Origin: an uncultured Mycoplasmatota bacterium | GTDB lineage: Bacteria; Bacillota_I; Bacilli_A; RF39; UBA660 | Reading direction: 5' to 3' | Assembly: GCA_900554315.1 (NCBI GenBank) | Contig: USGP01000006.1 | Location: 1-56,963, forward strand | Length of the DNA stretch: 56,963 nucleotides | Shown here: piece after piece, positions 8,942 to 18,007 of the stretch | Layout of the letters: each line of letters begins with the position of its first letter | How positions within the stretch are numbered: the first letter of the stretch is position 1 | Translations under genes and position numbers: made by a program | The notes under the pieces: model-generated | The model's database searches: none | What the model saw: the letters and a program-made list of their open reading frames with translations, nothing else | Told to the model about the DNA's origin: nothing

Positions 8942-10984
8942 ATGTATCCACTAGGAAAACAATTTGAAGTTGATTATTCTCGAGCAAAAAGTGACGAAAA
9001 GACTATCATTAAGGGTAGTAACTTTCGTATTACGGTAATTACTGAAAGAATTGTTCGATTAGAATATACACCAAGTGGGGCGTTTGTTGACCGTCCTACT
9101 CAGCTTGTTGTGCGTAGAAATTTAGGGTATCCTGAGTTTCAGGTAAAGCAGGATGCTCAGTTTGTTGAAATTGTTACTAAATATTTTCATTTGTCTTATG
9201 TCAAAAGGCAACCTTTTGAAGGTACTAAAGTAGATCCTTTGAAAAATCTTAAGATTACTTTACAAAGTAGAGAAAGAGATCGTAATAAAGATTGGTATTA
9301 TGGTCATCCTGAAGCTAAAAATATGTTAGGTAATTTTATTAGTGTAGATGTTTCTACAGATAAAAAATTATGTAGAGGTTTATATTCTTTGGATGGTTTT
9401 GCTTCTATTGATGATAGTAAAAATAAGATTATTATGGAAGATGGTACTTTAGCAGATCCTCCAGCTGATCATATTGATGTTTATGTATTTATGTATGATA
9501 GGGATTTTAAGCAGGCTTTGTTTGATTATTTCAAATTGACTGGATCTCCTGCGATGATACCAAGATATGCTTTGGGAAATTGGTGGAGTCGTAATATTAC
9601 TTATGATGATGCTTCAACAACAGAATTAATCAAGAAATTTGAAAAGAAAAAAATACCTATTTCTGTTATGCTATTTGATCATGATTGGCATTATCGAAAT
9701 GTTGGAGATTATCATGGATTAAAGACAGGTTATACCTTTAATACGAATTTGTTTCGAGATCCTAAAGCTTTAGTTGATAAGTTTCATAAAAGGGGAATCC
9801 ATGTTGGATTATCTATTGATCCAGAGCAAGGTTTTTTCCCACATGAACAATATTATAAGCAAGCTAGTGAGTTCTTAGGTGTTACTGATAATAAAATTAT
9901 ATTATTTGATCCATTAAATCCTAAGATTTTAGATGTTTGGTTTAAGGCTTTTCTACATCCGTTAGAAAATTATGGCGTTGACTTTTTTTGGAATGATTAT
10001 AAGGGAACTAATGATCCTACTAATTTGTGGATCACAAATCATTATTTATATTTAGATTCTGGTAGAAATCCAGCTAAAAGAAGTATGATTCTATCTAGAA
10101 ATGGTATATATGGTGCTCATCGTTATCCTATTTTATATGGTGGTAGTAGTGAAATTAGTTGGGAATCTTTGAAAAAGTTACCATTTCAATATTTAAATGC
10201 TGCCAATATCGGAGTTAGTTGGTGGAGTCATGATGTTGGTGGAAATCATGGTGGTATTGAAGAGAGTGAATTATATATTCGATATTTGGAACTTAGTGTT
10301 TTTTCTCCAATTTTACGTTTCCATGCTGCTCGTGGACCTTATTATAAGAGGGAACCATGGCTTTGGGATGTTAAAACTGAAAATATTGCAGCTGATTATT
10401 TGCGTCTTCGTCATCGATTAATTCCTTATTTATATACGGAAGCATATAATTATACAAAATCTGGAACTCCTTTGATTCAACCATTTTATTATAATTATTT
10501 ATGGGTATATGATGATGACTTATATAAAAATCAATATTATTTTGGATCACAGTTGTTGGTTTGTCCAATATTGGAGAAAAAAGATCCTACTATGAATCGT
10601 ACTGTTCATCGTTTCTTTATTCCTGATGGTATTTGGTATGACTTTAGAACTGGTAAAAAGTTTCCTGGAAATAAAAAATATGTATCTTTCTTTAGGGATG
10701 AAGATTATCCAGTTTTTGCTCATGCTGGAAGTATTATTCCTCTTTCTAATCGAAGTGATTATAATAATGTAGGATTACCTACAGATATGGAGATTCAAAT
10801 TTTTCCAGGAGTTTCTAATACCTATACTTTGTATGAAGATGATGGAGTTACTTCTTTATATAAAGATGGATATTATTTAAAGACTTCTATTGATTATAAC
10901 TATTTGCGTAATAACTATACTGTCATTATACGTTCTATAGATGGAAGAGTGGTATTGTTCCAGAAAGACGTAATTATAAATTAG
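8942..10984 (+). CDS. Glycoside hydrolase family 31 alpha-glycosidase, frameshifted near its C-terminus
   Basis: A GH31-type TIM-barrel glycosidase acting on alpha-linked sugars; the substrate cannot be read from sequence. An N-terminal beta domain covers about 1-210 and the barrel starts near PAMIPRYALGNWWSR. Asp352 in DFFWNDYKG matches the GH31 nucleophile. WWSHDVGG is also typical. The position normally holding the acid/base Asp (family SGDT before ISWESL) reads GGSS here, with Ser402 in place of Asp. From about base 10946 this frame runs through unrelated residues to a stop at 10984, while the homologous C-terminus continues in another frame. No signal peptide is seen. The enzyme may be inactive, altered or affected by a sequencing error. 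Confidence 0.85.
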   Translation: MYPLGKQFEVDYSRAKSDEKTIIKGSNFRITVITERIVRLEYTPSGAFVDRPTQLVVRRNLGYPEFQVKQDAQFVEIVTKYFHLSYVKRQPFEGTKVDPLKNLKITLQSRERDRNKDWYYGHPEAKNMLGNFISVDVSTDKKLCRGLYSLDGFASIDDSKNKIIMEDGTLADPPADHIDVYVFMYDRDFKQALFDYFKLTGSPAMIPRYALGNWWSRNITYDDASTTELIKKFEKKKIPISVMLFDHDWHYRNVGDYHGLKTGYTFNTNLFRDPKALVDKFHKRGIHVGLSIDPEQGFFPHEQYYKQASEFLGVTDNKIILFDPLNPKILDVWFKAFLHPLENYGVDFFWNDYKGTNDPTNLWITNHYLYLDSGRNPAKRSMILSRNGIYGAHRYPILYGGSSEISWESLKKLPFQYLNAANIGVSWWSHDVGGNHGGIEESELYIRYLELSVFSPILRFHAARGPYYKREPWLWDVKTENIAADYLRLRHRLIPYLYTEAYNYTKSGTPLIQPFYYNYLWVYDDDLYKNQYYFGSQLLVCPILEKKDPTMNRTVHRFFIPDGIWYDFRTGKKFPGNKKYVSFFRDEDYPVFAHAGSIIPLSNRSDYNNVGLPTDMEIQIFPGVSNTYTLYEDDGVTSLYKDGYYLKTSIDYNYLRNNYTVIIRSIDGRVVLFQKDVIIN

Positions 10985-11361
10985 TATTTAGAAATACTAA
11001 GCAGGCAGAAGATGTTACGGCATATTTTAATTCACAGAAATTACCAGTTAATGCCTATGTAGATGGGCCGGATTTTATCGTTGAAATTCAAGGGTGCCCA
11101 ACCGTTGGTCAATTGACCGTTAGTTGTAAAGGTAGAGATATTGAAATTGATGCTGTACGTTTGATTAATGATGATGTTGCCAGTATCTTGGTAGACTTGC
11201 AAATTAATACTTATTTAAAAGAAGATATTGCGCAAATTATGTTTGGCAAAGATACGATTAGTCATAAACGTATTGCAATTCGTAAATTAAAGAAAAAAGG
11301 ACTTTCTAAAGAATATATTCAATTATTTTTACGTTTACTTGAATATATTAGTGAATTTTAA
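10947..11361 (+). pseudogene. C-terminal remainder of the GH31 protein in a shifted frame
   Basis: Beginning at about 10949, the frame reading SGIVPERRNYKLVFRNTKQ continues the beta-sandwich C-terminus of the GH31 protein without interruption to TAA at 11361. Adding one base near 10946-10949 would join the parts into a protein of about 806 residues. There is no ribosome site or plausible ATG of its own. After the sandwich (ending about GRDIEIDAVRLIND) a Lys-rich helical tail of about 60 residues follows, which could be an extra regulatory or binding segment. Confidence 0.75.
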
Positions 11362-11382
11362 GAGGATAAATCCTCTTTTTTC
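11360..11382 (+). terminator. Terminator of the GH31 gene
   Basis: Stem AGAGGA / TCCTCT, loop TAAA, then a T-run. It begins within the stop codon. Confidence 0.75.
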
Positions 11383-11429
11383 TTTTTTATACTTGTAAAA
11401 TTTTATTTTTTTTACTATACTAATAACAG

Positions 11430-11459
11430 TTGACATATTACTGGTAGTAGTAATATATT
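11430..11459 (+). promoter_or_regulatory. Promoter of the leuS T-box operon
   Basis: A perfect -35 TTGACA (11430-11435) is followed after 18 bases by TATATT (11454-11459). Confidence 0.6.
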
Positions 11460-11634
11460 TTCTTATTTTAGAGAGTTTACGGTTGGTGAAAGTAAATATA
11501 AGTAATATATGAACTTGACTAGTGTTTTCAATATGTAGGGTTAGACCTTTATCTCTTGGAAAGTTGCATAGTTTACTATGAATTAAGGTGGTACCGCGGA
11601 ATTTTCGTCCTTATATTTTATAAGGACTTTTTTT
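11460..11634 (+). promoter_or_regulatory. T-box leader, leucine type, controlling leuS
   Basis: The T-box sequence AAGGTGGTACCGCG is at 11585-11598. Stem I features precede it (GGTTGGTGAAA near 11480), and the likely specifier loop GAACTTGACT reads the Leu codon CTT, matching the downstream leuS. The intrinsic terminator is a 9-bp stem GTCCTTATA / TATAAGGAC (11607-11627) followed by seven T's; the T-box bases would form the competing antiterminator. Uncharged tRNA-Leu is expected to allow readthrough into the membrane-protein gene and leuS. The specifier choice is by alignment to the Tyr leader at 27.1 kb. Together with the GH31 terminator and promoter this explains the whole 11361-11649 gap. 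Confidence 0.92.
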
Positions 11635-11648
11635 GTAGGAGGATTTGT

Positions 11649-12005
11649 ATGATAGATGAGTTGATGTTGTTTACTTTATGTTTTTTAGTAGTTCTTATTG
11701 TATATGAAATATTTATTGTTCGAAGAGCAAAACAAAAGAAAGCTAAAAAGCAACCAGTAGAAATACGGTATTTAGTTTATCGTTATCATTTAAATTTAAA
11801 AAAAGTTCATTATCCTCAATTATTACAAATTATTTCACTTGTATCGTCTTTTGATATAGCTTTTATTGTATCTATTGCAAGTGCTTTTGATTTTTATTTA
11901 TGGCAGATACTTTCCATTATGATATTGGTTTTCCCGGTTATATTTGTCAGTTATCACTTTGTTGGTATGTTTTATAGAAAGAAAGGAATGACGAAAGATG
12001 CGTAA
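11649..12005 (+). CDS. Small membrane protein, first gene of the leuS T-box operon
   Basis: I do not recognise this 118-residue protein. It has an N-terminal membrane segment (about 4-24), a strongly basic linker (RRAKQKKAKKQP), a stretch containing YLVYRYHLNLKKVHYPQLL, then two more hydrophobic segments (about 62-83 and 87-107). It lies between the T-box and leuS. Its last codons overlap the leuS start by 8 bases (ATG at 11998, TAA at 12003), so both are co-transcribed and probably translationally coupled. The ATG at 11649 follows TAGGAGGA. An upstream in-frame extension runs through the T-box and is not credible. Confidence 0.75.
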   Translation: MIDELMLFTLCFLVVLIVYEIFIVRRAKQKKAKKQPVEIRYLVYRYHLNLKKVHYPQLLQIISLVSSFDIAFIVSIASAFDFYLWQILSIMILVFPVIFVSYHFVGMFYRKKGMTKDA

Positions 12006-14391
12006 TTTTAGTGAAGTAGAGAAAAAATGGCAAAAAAGATGGGAACAAGATCATTTATATAAATTTGATCCTAATAGTGATAAGAAGAAATTATATTGTT
12101 TGGAAATGTTTAGTTATCCAAGTGGTGCAAAATTGCATATGGGACATTGGTATAATTATGGCGTAACAGATACTTGGGCAAGATTTAAAAGAATGTCTGG
12201 ATATAATTTATTTCATCCAATGGGATTTGATGCTTTTGGATTACCAGCAGAAAACTATGCTATAAAAACTGGTATCCATCCTGCTATCAGTACAGATAAG
12301 AATATTGAAACTATGGAAAAGCAATTAAAAGGTATTGGTGGATCTTGGGATTGGGATTATGAAGTTAAGACCTGTAAAGAAGATTATTATAAATGGACAC
12401 AATGGATGTTTTTGAAGTTATATGAACATGGGTTAGCTTATAAAAAGGAAGCTCCAGTTAATTTTTGCCCATCTTGTAATACAGTTTTAGCTAATGAACA
12501 AGTTATCAGTGGTGCTTGTGAACGTTGCGGAACTATGGTTGTTAGAAAGAATATGAGTCAGTGGTTCTTTAAAATTACTGATTATGCAGAAGAATTATTA
12601 AATGATTTAGATAAATTGGATTGGCCAGAACGTACTAAAAACCTTCAAAGAAATTGGATTGGTAGAAGTGAAGGCGCTTATGTAACCTTTAAAGTAGCTG
12701 ATAGTGATGAAAAATTTACAGTCTTTACTACTAGATGTGATACTTTGTTTGGTGCTACTTATTGTGTATTGGCTCCTGAACTTCCTTTGGTAGACAAAAT
12801 CGTTACAAAAGAGCAAAAATCTGCAGTTGAGCAATATAAATTAGATGCTAGTCGTCAAAGTGAAATTGAAAGAACTAGTACTACGAAAGAAAAAACAGGT
12901 GTGTTTACTGGTGCTTATGCTATTAATCCTGTTAATCATAAAAAAATTCCTATTTGGATTAGTGACTATGTTTTAGCAAGTTATGGTACTGGAGCAATTA
13001 TGGCAGTTCCTGCTCATGATGAAAGAGACTATGCTTTTGCCAAGAAGTTTGACTTGGATATTATTCCTGTACTAGAAGGTGGAGATATTTCTAAGGAAGC
13101 TTATGTAGGTGATGGTGTACATATTAATTCAGAATTTTTAGATGGATTAAATAAAGAAGATGCTATTAATAAGATGTGCTCTTATTTAGAGGAAAATGAT
13201 TATGGTAAAAAGACTGTAACTTATAAATTAAGAGATTGGCTTGTTTCTCGTCAGAGATACTGGGGAGCTCCTATTCCAATTATTTATTGTGAAGATTGTG
13301 GTATTGTTCCAGTTCCTGAAGAAGATTTACCTGTTAAATTACCTATGGATGTAGAATTTACTCCAGATGGAGAAAGTCCATTGAAAAAATGTGATAGTTT
13401 TATGCATTGTACTTGTCCAAAATGTGGTAAACCTGCTTTACGTGAGGCTGATACTCTAGATACTTTTGTTTGCTCTAGTTGGTATTTCTTAAGATATCCA
13501 GATGCTCATAATGATAAAGCTCCATTTGATAAAGGTATTATTAATAAGATGTTACCTGTTGATAAGTATGTTGGTGGTGTAGAACATGCATGTATGCATT
13601 TATTATATGCAAGATTCTTTACCAAAGCTTTAAGGGATATGGGATACTTAGACTTTGATGAGCCATTCTTATCACTTGTTCATCAAGGAACTATTTTAGG
13701 ACCAGATGGTGAAAAAATGTCTAAGTCTAAAGGTAACACAGTAGCTCCTGATCCATTGGTAGAAGAATATGGTGCTGATGTATTACGTGGATATTTGATG
13801 TTTGGCTTTAACTATGTTGATGGTGGTCCATGGACGGATGATGGAATTGTTGCAATTAATAAGTTTTATCGTAAAGTAGAGCGCTTAACTGAAGCTCTTG
13901 TAGAAAGTGAAGAGCGTTATGCTGATATTGATAAAGTGTTACATTCTTCTTTAAAAGTTATCAGAGATAACATTGAAAAGTTTCAATTTAATACTTCTAT
14001 GGCTAAGATTATGGAATATACTAATGTTTTGGTTAAATATGAAAAAGAAGGAATTCCAAGATATTATATTGAGCAGTTGTTGTTGATGCTTGCTCCTTTT
14101 GCTCCACATTTGACAGAAGAGTTCTGGGAAGCTATTGGAAATGAATATTCTATTCATAATCAAGACTATCCAATGTATGATGAGAAATATCTTGTTGAAA
14201 CAGAAAAAGAGATTGCAGTTCAAGTTAATGGAAAAGTTCGTGCAACAATCATGATTTCTGTTGATGATAGTGAAGATATTATTAAAGAAAAAGCAATGCA
14301 GCCAGAAAATGTTAAGCGTTTTGTAGAGGGAAAAGAAGTTGTAAAAGTGATTGTTATTAAGGGTAAAATTGTCAATATTGTAGTAAAATAA
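11998..14391 (+). CDS. leuS: Leucyl-tRNA synthetase
   Basis: Class I aminoacyl-tRNA synthetase charging tRNA-Leu. Length is 797, normal for bacterial LeuRS. The HIGH motif reads HMGH in AKLHMGHWYNYG (about residue 42-53). A zinc-ribbon CPSCNT...CERCG follows, then the CP1 editing domain with the conserved TTRCDTLFGATY and GTGAIMAVPAHDERD. KMSKS occurs intact in GEKMSKSKGNTV near residue 573, and the anticodon-binding helical domain and C-terminal domain complete it. It is controlled by the Leu T-box at 11460-11634 and followed by a strong terminator. Confidence 0.97.
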   Translation: MRNFSEVEKKWQKRWEQDHLYKFDPNSDKKKLYCLEMFSYPSGAKLHMGHWYNYGVTDTWARFKRMSGYNLFHPMGFDAFGLPAENYAIKTGIHPAISTDKNIETMEKQLKGIGGSWDWDYEVKTCKEDYYKWTQWMFLKLYEHGLAYKKEAPVNFCPSCNTVLANEQVISGACERCGTMVVRKNMSQWFFKITDYAEELLNDLDKLDWPERTKNLQRNWIGRSEGAYVTFKVADSDEKFTVFTTRCDTLFGATYCVLAPELPLVDKIVTKEQKSAVEQYKLDASRQSEIERTSTTKEKTGVFTGAYAINPVNHKKIPIWISDYVLASYGTGAIMAVPAHDERDYAFAKKFDLDIIPVLEGGDISKEAYVGDGVHINSEFLDGLNKEDAINKMCSYLEENDYGKKTVTYKLRDWLVSRQRYWGAPIPIIYCEDCGIVPVPEEDLPVKLPMDVEFTPDGESPLKKCDSFMHCTCPKCGKPALREADTLDTFVCSSWYFLRYPDAHNDKAPFDKGIINKMLPVDKYVGGVEHACMHLLYARFFTKALRDMGYLDFDEPFLSLVHQGTILGPDGEKMSKSKGNTVAPDPLVEEYGADVLRGYLMFGFNYVDGGPWTDDGIVAINKFYRKVERLTEALVESEERYADIDKVLHSSLKVIRDNIEKFQFNTSMAKIMEYTNVLVKYEKEGIPRYYIEQLLLMLAPFAPHLTEEFWEAIGNEYSIHNQDYPMYDEKYLVETEKEIAVQVNGKVRATIMISVDDSEDIIKEKAMQPENVKRFVEGKEVVKVIVIKGKIVNIVVK

Positions 14392-14418
14392 AATACAGGA
14401 TTTCCTGTATTTTATTTT
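14390..14418 (+). terminator. Terminator of leuS
   Basis: Stem AAAATACAGG / CCTGTATTTT with loop ATTT, then T's. Confidence 0.8.
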
Positions 14419-14455
14419 TGCTTTTTCTTTTCGTTATTAACAAAATATTAAATAC

Positions 14456-14484
14456 TTGATTTTTTTGATATTTTATGGTATAAT
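14456..14484 (+). promoter_or_regulatory. Promoter of the Fic-like gene
   Basis: TTGATT (14456-14461), 17 bases, extended -10 TGGTATAAT (14476-14484). The ribosome site GAGGGGG is at 14497-14503. Confidence 0.65.
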
Positions 14485-14510
14485 ATGTCAAACAATGAGG
14501 GGGAAATATT

Positions 14511-15551
14511 ATGGAAATAGTTAGTAATTTAGAAGAAGCTAGAATTGATCCTGACACTTTAGCTTTATTAACTACTGCTTTTGAATTATATGATATTGCT
14601 AAATTAGATTATAATGTTTACCGAAAGGATAATGATTTATCTATTCCTAAAAATTTAATTACGCAATATTATAAATTAGTCAAACCTAATTATAACGATA
14701 TGATTTTTAATTTTAGACGTAAATATGTATCTAATGAACTTTTAGTGGAGAAAAATGATACACCAGAAGAAAGACAAGGATTAAATTTGGTCTATGATTA
14801 TATTCAGGGATTTGATGTTAGTAAAGACTCTTTTAATATTTTCATTAATGCCATGCAAATCCATAGTTTATTGTATAGACCATTGGATCAGAAGTGGGCT
14901 GAAGAAAATGAAGCATCTAGAAAAGAAGCTAGAGCTTTATATGAAGAAGCAAAAAAGGAAAGAAATCTTAAAAAATTGCGTCAAGCTAAGGAATTGACAG
15001 ATAGTTCTACTATTGTTAAATTTGGTGGAACATTAAGAAAAGGACCAGTTCTTTTACATGATTTTGCTGTTGATGTACCTGAGCCTGATGAAGCAATTCG
15101 TATATTTAATGAATTTTTAACACCTGAAAGACGTGCTGAATATGAATCTTATTTAAATAGTGATGATATTTTTTCTTATATTGATTATGCTGTAAATATC
15201 ACATCTGATTTAATTGGAGTTCAACCTTTTGGTGATGGTAATAAGAGAACATTCCGTAGTTTATTAAATCTTATGTTTAAGATGAAGAATCTTCCACCGG
15301 TTTATATTACTAGAAAGGAAAGAAAAGCTTATCATACAGCATTAGAAAAAGCTCTTGTTGAACATGATTATTCCGCTATTGATGGATTTTACTATTATAA
15401 GATCTGTGATTCTATTTATGAACTTGATTTTAAATCATATGTTGATGCTTCTAATGCTACTAAACAGGATACAACACCAGTATTAGAATCTTCTGAAAAA
15501 GCTCCTTTGCAGAGACAATTATTATTACCTGCTGCACGTCCTAAAGATTAA
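14511..15551 (+). CDS. Fic/DOC-fold protein lacking the catalytic histidine
   Basis: A 346-residue Fic-domain protein. Fic enzymes usually transfer AMP from ATP to a hydroxyl using the motif HPFx(D/E)GNGRxxR. Here the loop is QPFGDGNKRTFR at residues 238-249: the Asp/Gly/Asn, both phosphate-binding Arg and the Pro-Phe are kept, but the catalytic His is Gln238. The flap-like FGGTLRKGPV lies upstream at the expected place. An N-terminal helical region (1-110) and a charged coiled segment (EASRKEARALYEEAKKER) precede the Fic core. The C-terminal 25 residues look disordered. With no obvious antitoxin beside it, it may be a nucleotide-binding or regulatory protein rather than an AMPylator. The His replacement is seen; loss of activity is inferred. 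Confidence 0.8.
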   Translation: MEIVSNLEEARIDPDTLALLTTAFELYDIAKLDYNVYRKDNDLSIPKNLITQYYKLVKPNYNDMIFNFRRKYVSNELLVEKNDTPEERQGLNLVYDYIQGFDVSKDSFNIFINAMQIHSLLYRPLDQKWAEENEASRKEARALYEEAKKERNLKKLRQAKELTDSSTIVKFGGTLRKGPVLLHDFAVDVPEPDEAIRIFNEFLTPERRAEYESYLNSDDIFSYIDYAVNITSDLIGVQPFGDGNKRTFRSLLNLMFKMKNLPPVYITRKERKAYHTALEKALVEHDYSAIDGFYYYKICDSIYELDFKSYVDASNATKQDTTPVLESSEKAPLQRQLLLPAARPKD

Positions 15552-15602
15552 AAATCTACATAATTCTTTTTATTTATATTTTATACTTTTATTGGTGATG
15601 CT

Positions 15603-15773
15603 ATGAAAGTTAAAATATTTGATGAAGAGGATGAAAAAGATTTAGAAAATGATATTAATGATTTTTTAGATGGATTAGATGGTGAAGTTATTGATATTAA
15701 ATATCAAGTAAGTGTTGGTATTTTTAGTGAAGAACAAGTCTTTTGTTTTTCTGCTATGATTGTTTACTATTAG
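15603..15773 (+). CDS. Cse60-like sporulation small protein
   Basis: A 56-residue acidic protein that resembles B. subtilis Cse60, a small protein made under sporulation sigma-E. It begins MKVKIFDEEDEKDLENDIND, continues DGEVIDIKYQVSVG, and ends with QVFCFSAMIVYY, each piece matching the pattern I remember for Cse60. The ATG at 15603 follows GGTGATG. Molecular function is unknown. No clear sigma-A promoter is seen; it could be read from the Fic promoter or from a sporulation promoter I cannot define. A strong terminator overlaps its stop codon. Confidence 0.75.
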   Translation: MKVKIFDEEDEKDLENDINDFLDGLDGEVIDIKYQVSVGIFSEEQVFCFSAMIVYY

Positions 15774-15800
15774 AAAAAGAGAAATCTTTTTCTTTTTTTT
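15772..15800 (+). terminator. Terminator of the Cse60-like gene
   Basis: Stem AGAAAAAGA / TCTTTTTCT with loop GAAA, then a T-run. Confidence 0.75.
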
Positions 15801-15835
15801 GTTTTGTGTTATGATTTAAATAATGGAGGCAGTTT

Positions 15836-17488
15836 ATGGAGAAGAGAAAGAATAGAAAATTACGTAAGAGTAGTTTTGTTAAAGGTGCTTTTATTGCTAC
15901 TTTAGGGATTGTTCTTACTAAAATTTTGGGTATTATCTATGTTATTCCATTTCATGCTATTATTGGAGAACGGGGTGGTGCTTTATATGGTTATGCTTAT
16001 ACCATTTATGTTCTTTTTATGTCTTTATCTTCTGCTGGTATACCATTAGCTATTAGTAAAATAGTTTCTGAATATCAAACTTTAGGTTATTATGGTGCTA
16101 AAAAAAGAGCATTTATGATAGGAAAAAGAATAGCTTTATTACTAGGATTTATATGCTTTTTACTTTTGATGTTGTTTGCTCCTTGGATTGCAACTGCTGT
16201 ATTGGGAGATTTAACTGGTGGAAATACGATTGAAGATGTTACGTTTGTTATTCGTGTTATTGGAACTGCTATTTTGATTGTTCCTTTACTTAGCATTTAT
16301 CGTGGTTATTTTGAAGGTCATCGTTTTATGGAGCCTCCATCTTATTCACAAGTATTAGAGCAATTTGTTAGAGTTTTGGTAATTGTTCTTGGCAGTTTTA
16401 TGGCAATTAAAGTTTTGGATTTGTCTTTAACATCTGCTGTTGGAATTGCTGTTTTTGGTGCAACAGCTGGTGCTATTGCTTCTTATTTATACTTGGTTGT
16501 TAAGAAAAAGCAGAATCAATCTAAATTTAATGAGAAAATTCGTTCTGTTAATGAACCTATTATTACTAATAAACAGATTTTCAAAAAGATTGTTGTTTAT
16601 GCAATTCCTTTTATTTTAATAGATGTGTTTAAATCATTATATAATTATGTTGATATGGTAACAGTTGTTAAGGGGTTAGTCAATATTGCTCATTTTTCTG
16701 TTGTAGATGCTGAAAGTGTAATGAGTATGCTTTCTACTTGGTCTGCTAAGTTTAATATGATTGTTTTGGCAGTTTCTACTGGTATTATTGTTAGTTTAAT
16801 ACCAACATTGACTCAGAGTTTTGTAAAGAAAGATACTGATGATATTAATCACAAAGTCAATCAAGCATTAAGTATTTTATTATTTTTTACTTTACCTATG
16901 ACTCTTGGTATCAGCTTTTTATCTGAAGCTATTTGGACATTATTTTATGGTGCGAGCGAGTATGGGCCTAATGTATTGTCTTACTATATCTTTGTAGGTT
17001 TTATGATTGGTCTATTCACTTCAACTGTTTCTATTGTTCAAGTGCTAAAAGATTATAAGACTGTTATTATTAGTTTACTTGTTGGGGTTGTTTTAAAAAT
17101 CTTACTTAACAATAATTTAATGATAGCTTTTTATAAAATGGGATTACCTGCGTATTATGGAGTTATTACTGCAAGTTTAGTCGGTTATTTTGTATCATTT
17201 ATTATTTGTATCGTATCGCTTAGTAAAAAGTATCATATTCACTATGAAAACTTTATTAAGAATATGATAGATGTTATTTGTGGTTCTATGGCTATGATTA
17301 TTGTATTTTTTATTATAAAATTTTTATTTCCAATTTCCTCAACTTCTAGATGGATTAATATTTTTATTATTCTTTTTTATGTTTTGGTTGGCATTGTTGT
17401 ATATTTTGTTTATGCTTATAAATTTAAAGTTTTTAATCATATATTTGGAAAAAGTTTATTGCAGATATTTCATAAAAAAAAGAAGTAA
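15836..17488 (+). CDS. Polysaccharide/lipid II flippase, MurJ(YtgP)/SpoVB-like
   Basis: A 550-residue polytopic protein of the MOP exporter superfamily, with about 14 hydrophobic segments. It opens with a basic patch and KGAFIATLGIVLTKILGIIYVIPFHAIIGERGGALYGYAY in pieces typical of the YtgP/SpoVB group: one membrane helix with an internal Lys, then the G-x-LYGYAY turn. These proteins flip lipid-linked cell wall precursors across the membrane. In B. subtilis YtgP is the MurJ-equivalent, while SpoVB acts in the spore cortex; the sequence alone does not separate them. The ATG at 15836 follows ATGGAGG. It is monocistronic and next to the WXG100 cluster. Confidence 0.85.
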   Translation: MEKRKNRKLRKSSFVKGAFIATLGIVLTKILGIIYVIPFHAIIGERGGALYGYAYTIYVLFMSLSSAGIPLAISKIVSEYQTLGYYGAKKRAFMIGKRIALLLGFICFLLLMLFAPWIATAVLGDLTGGNTIEDVTFVIRVIGTAILIVPLLSIYRGYFEGHRFMEPPSYSQVLEQFVRVLVIVLGSFMAIKVLDLSLTSAVGIAVFGATAGAIASYLYLVVKKKQNQSKFNEKIRSVNEPIITNKQIFKKIVVYAIPFILIDVFKSLYNYVDMVTVVKGLVNIAHFSVVDAESVMSMLSTWSAKFNMIVLAVSTGIIVSLIPTLTQSFVKKDTDDINHKVNQALSILLFFTLPMTLGISFLSEAIWTLFYGASEYGPNVLSYYIFVGFMIGLFTSTVSIVQVLKDYKTVIISLLVGVVLKILLNNNLMIAFYKMGLPAYYGVITASLVGYFVSFIICIVSLSKKYHIHYENFIKNMIDVICGSMAMIIVFFIIKFLFPISSTSRWINIFIILFYVLVGIVVYFVYAYKFKVFNHIFGKSLLQIFHKKKK

Positions 17489-17582
17489 CTGTTGTAAACT
17501 TTTTCTTTTTGTTGTCAAATAAATATGTTTTTTCTTTTAACAATGTTAGAATATAGTTATAATGATACTAAGGAGGGTATAT

Positions 17583-17993
17583 ATGGTAAGTAGTGGTCAA
17601 GTTAGTGGAGATCGTAGTTCTTTTCTTTCTGCTTTATCTGATTATGATAGTAAAATTGGTGAATTGGAAGGTATATGGAAGGGTGATTCTTACAATAATT
17701 TAACTTCTAAAGCAAAAAGTTTTTCTTCTGATTTTTCTTCTGCTATTTCTAATCAGATGAATGAATTTGCATCAGCTTGTGATTTATATGAGAACTATAT
17801 TTCGGAAAAAAGAAATTTAGAGCATGCTCAGTCACAATATCAAAATGCAGTTAATTCTAAGGATAATGATATGAAAAGTTTTTGGTCGGGTAAAATATCT
17901 ACTAGTCAAAGTAATATGAATTCGTTGAGAGGGCAGATTCAATCTAAATTGGCTTCTGTTACTTCTGTCAAAGTAGATGCTACTTCTATTTAG
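17583..17993 (+). CDS. WXG100-type helical-hairpin protein, long form (1 of 5)
   Basis: A 136-residue protein with no signal peptide. A first helix (about 11-32) leads to the turn GIWKGDSYNNL, the W-x-G signature of ESX/type VII substrates, and a second helix follows. Beyond the usual ~100 residues, a Gln/Asn/Ser-rich helical tail is added (YISEKRNLEHAQSQYQ...). ATG 17583 follows AAGGAGGG, and TATAAT is at 17558-17563. It is first in a cluster of five such proteins (17583-19807). In this family, exported dimers are carried by an EssC/EccC ATPase; none is seen in the window. Confidence 0.8.
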   Translation: MVSSGQVSGDRSSFLSALSDYDSKIGELEGIWKGDSYNNLTSKAKSFSSDFSSAISNQMNEFASACDLYENYISEKRNLEHAQSQYQNAVNSKDNDMKSFWSGKISTSQSNMNSLRGQIQSKLASVTSVKVDATSI

Positions 17994-18007
17994 GAAGGTG
18001 ATATTAT

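Noticed and set aside
11113..11361. Separate 82-residue gene after the GH31 gene
   Set aside because: It starts at a TTG without a ribosome site and is the in-family continuation of the GH31 C-terminus after a frameshift.
14511..15773. Fic protein plus the 56-residue gene as a toxin-antitoxin pair
   Set aside because: The small gene is downstream, resembles Cse60 and lacks the inhibitory (S/T)xxxE(G/N) motif; the Fic protein also lacks its catalytic His.
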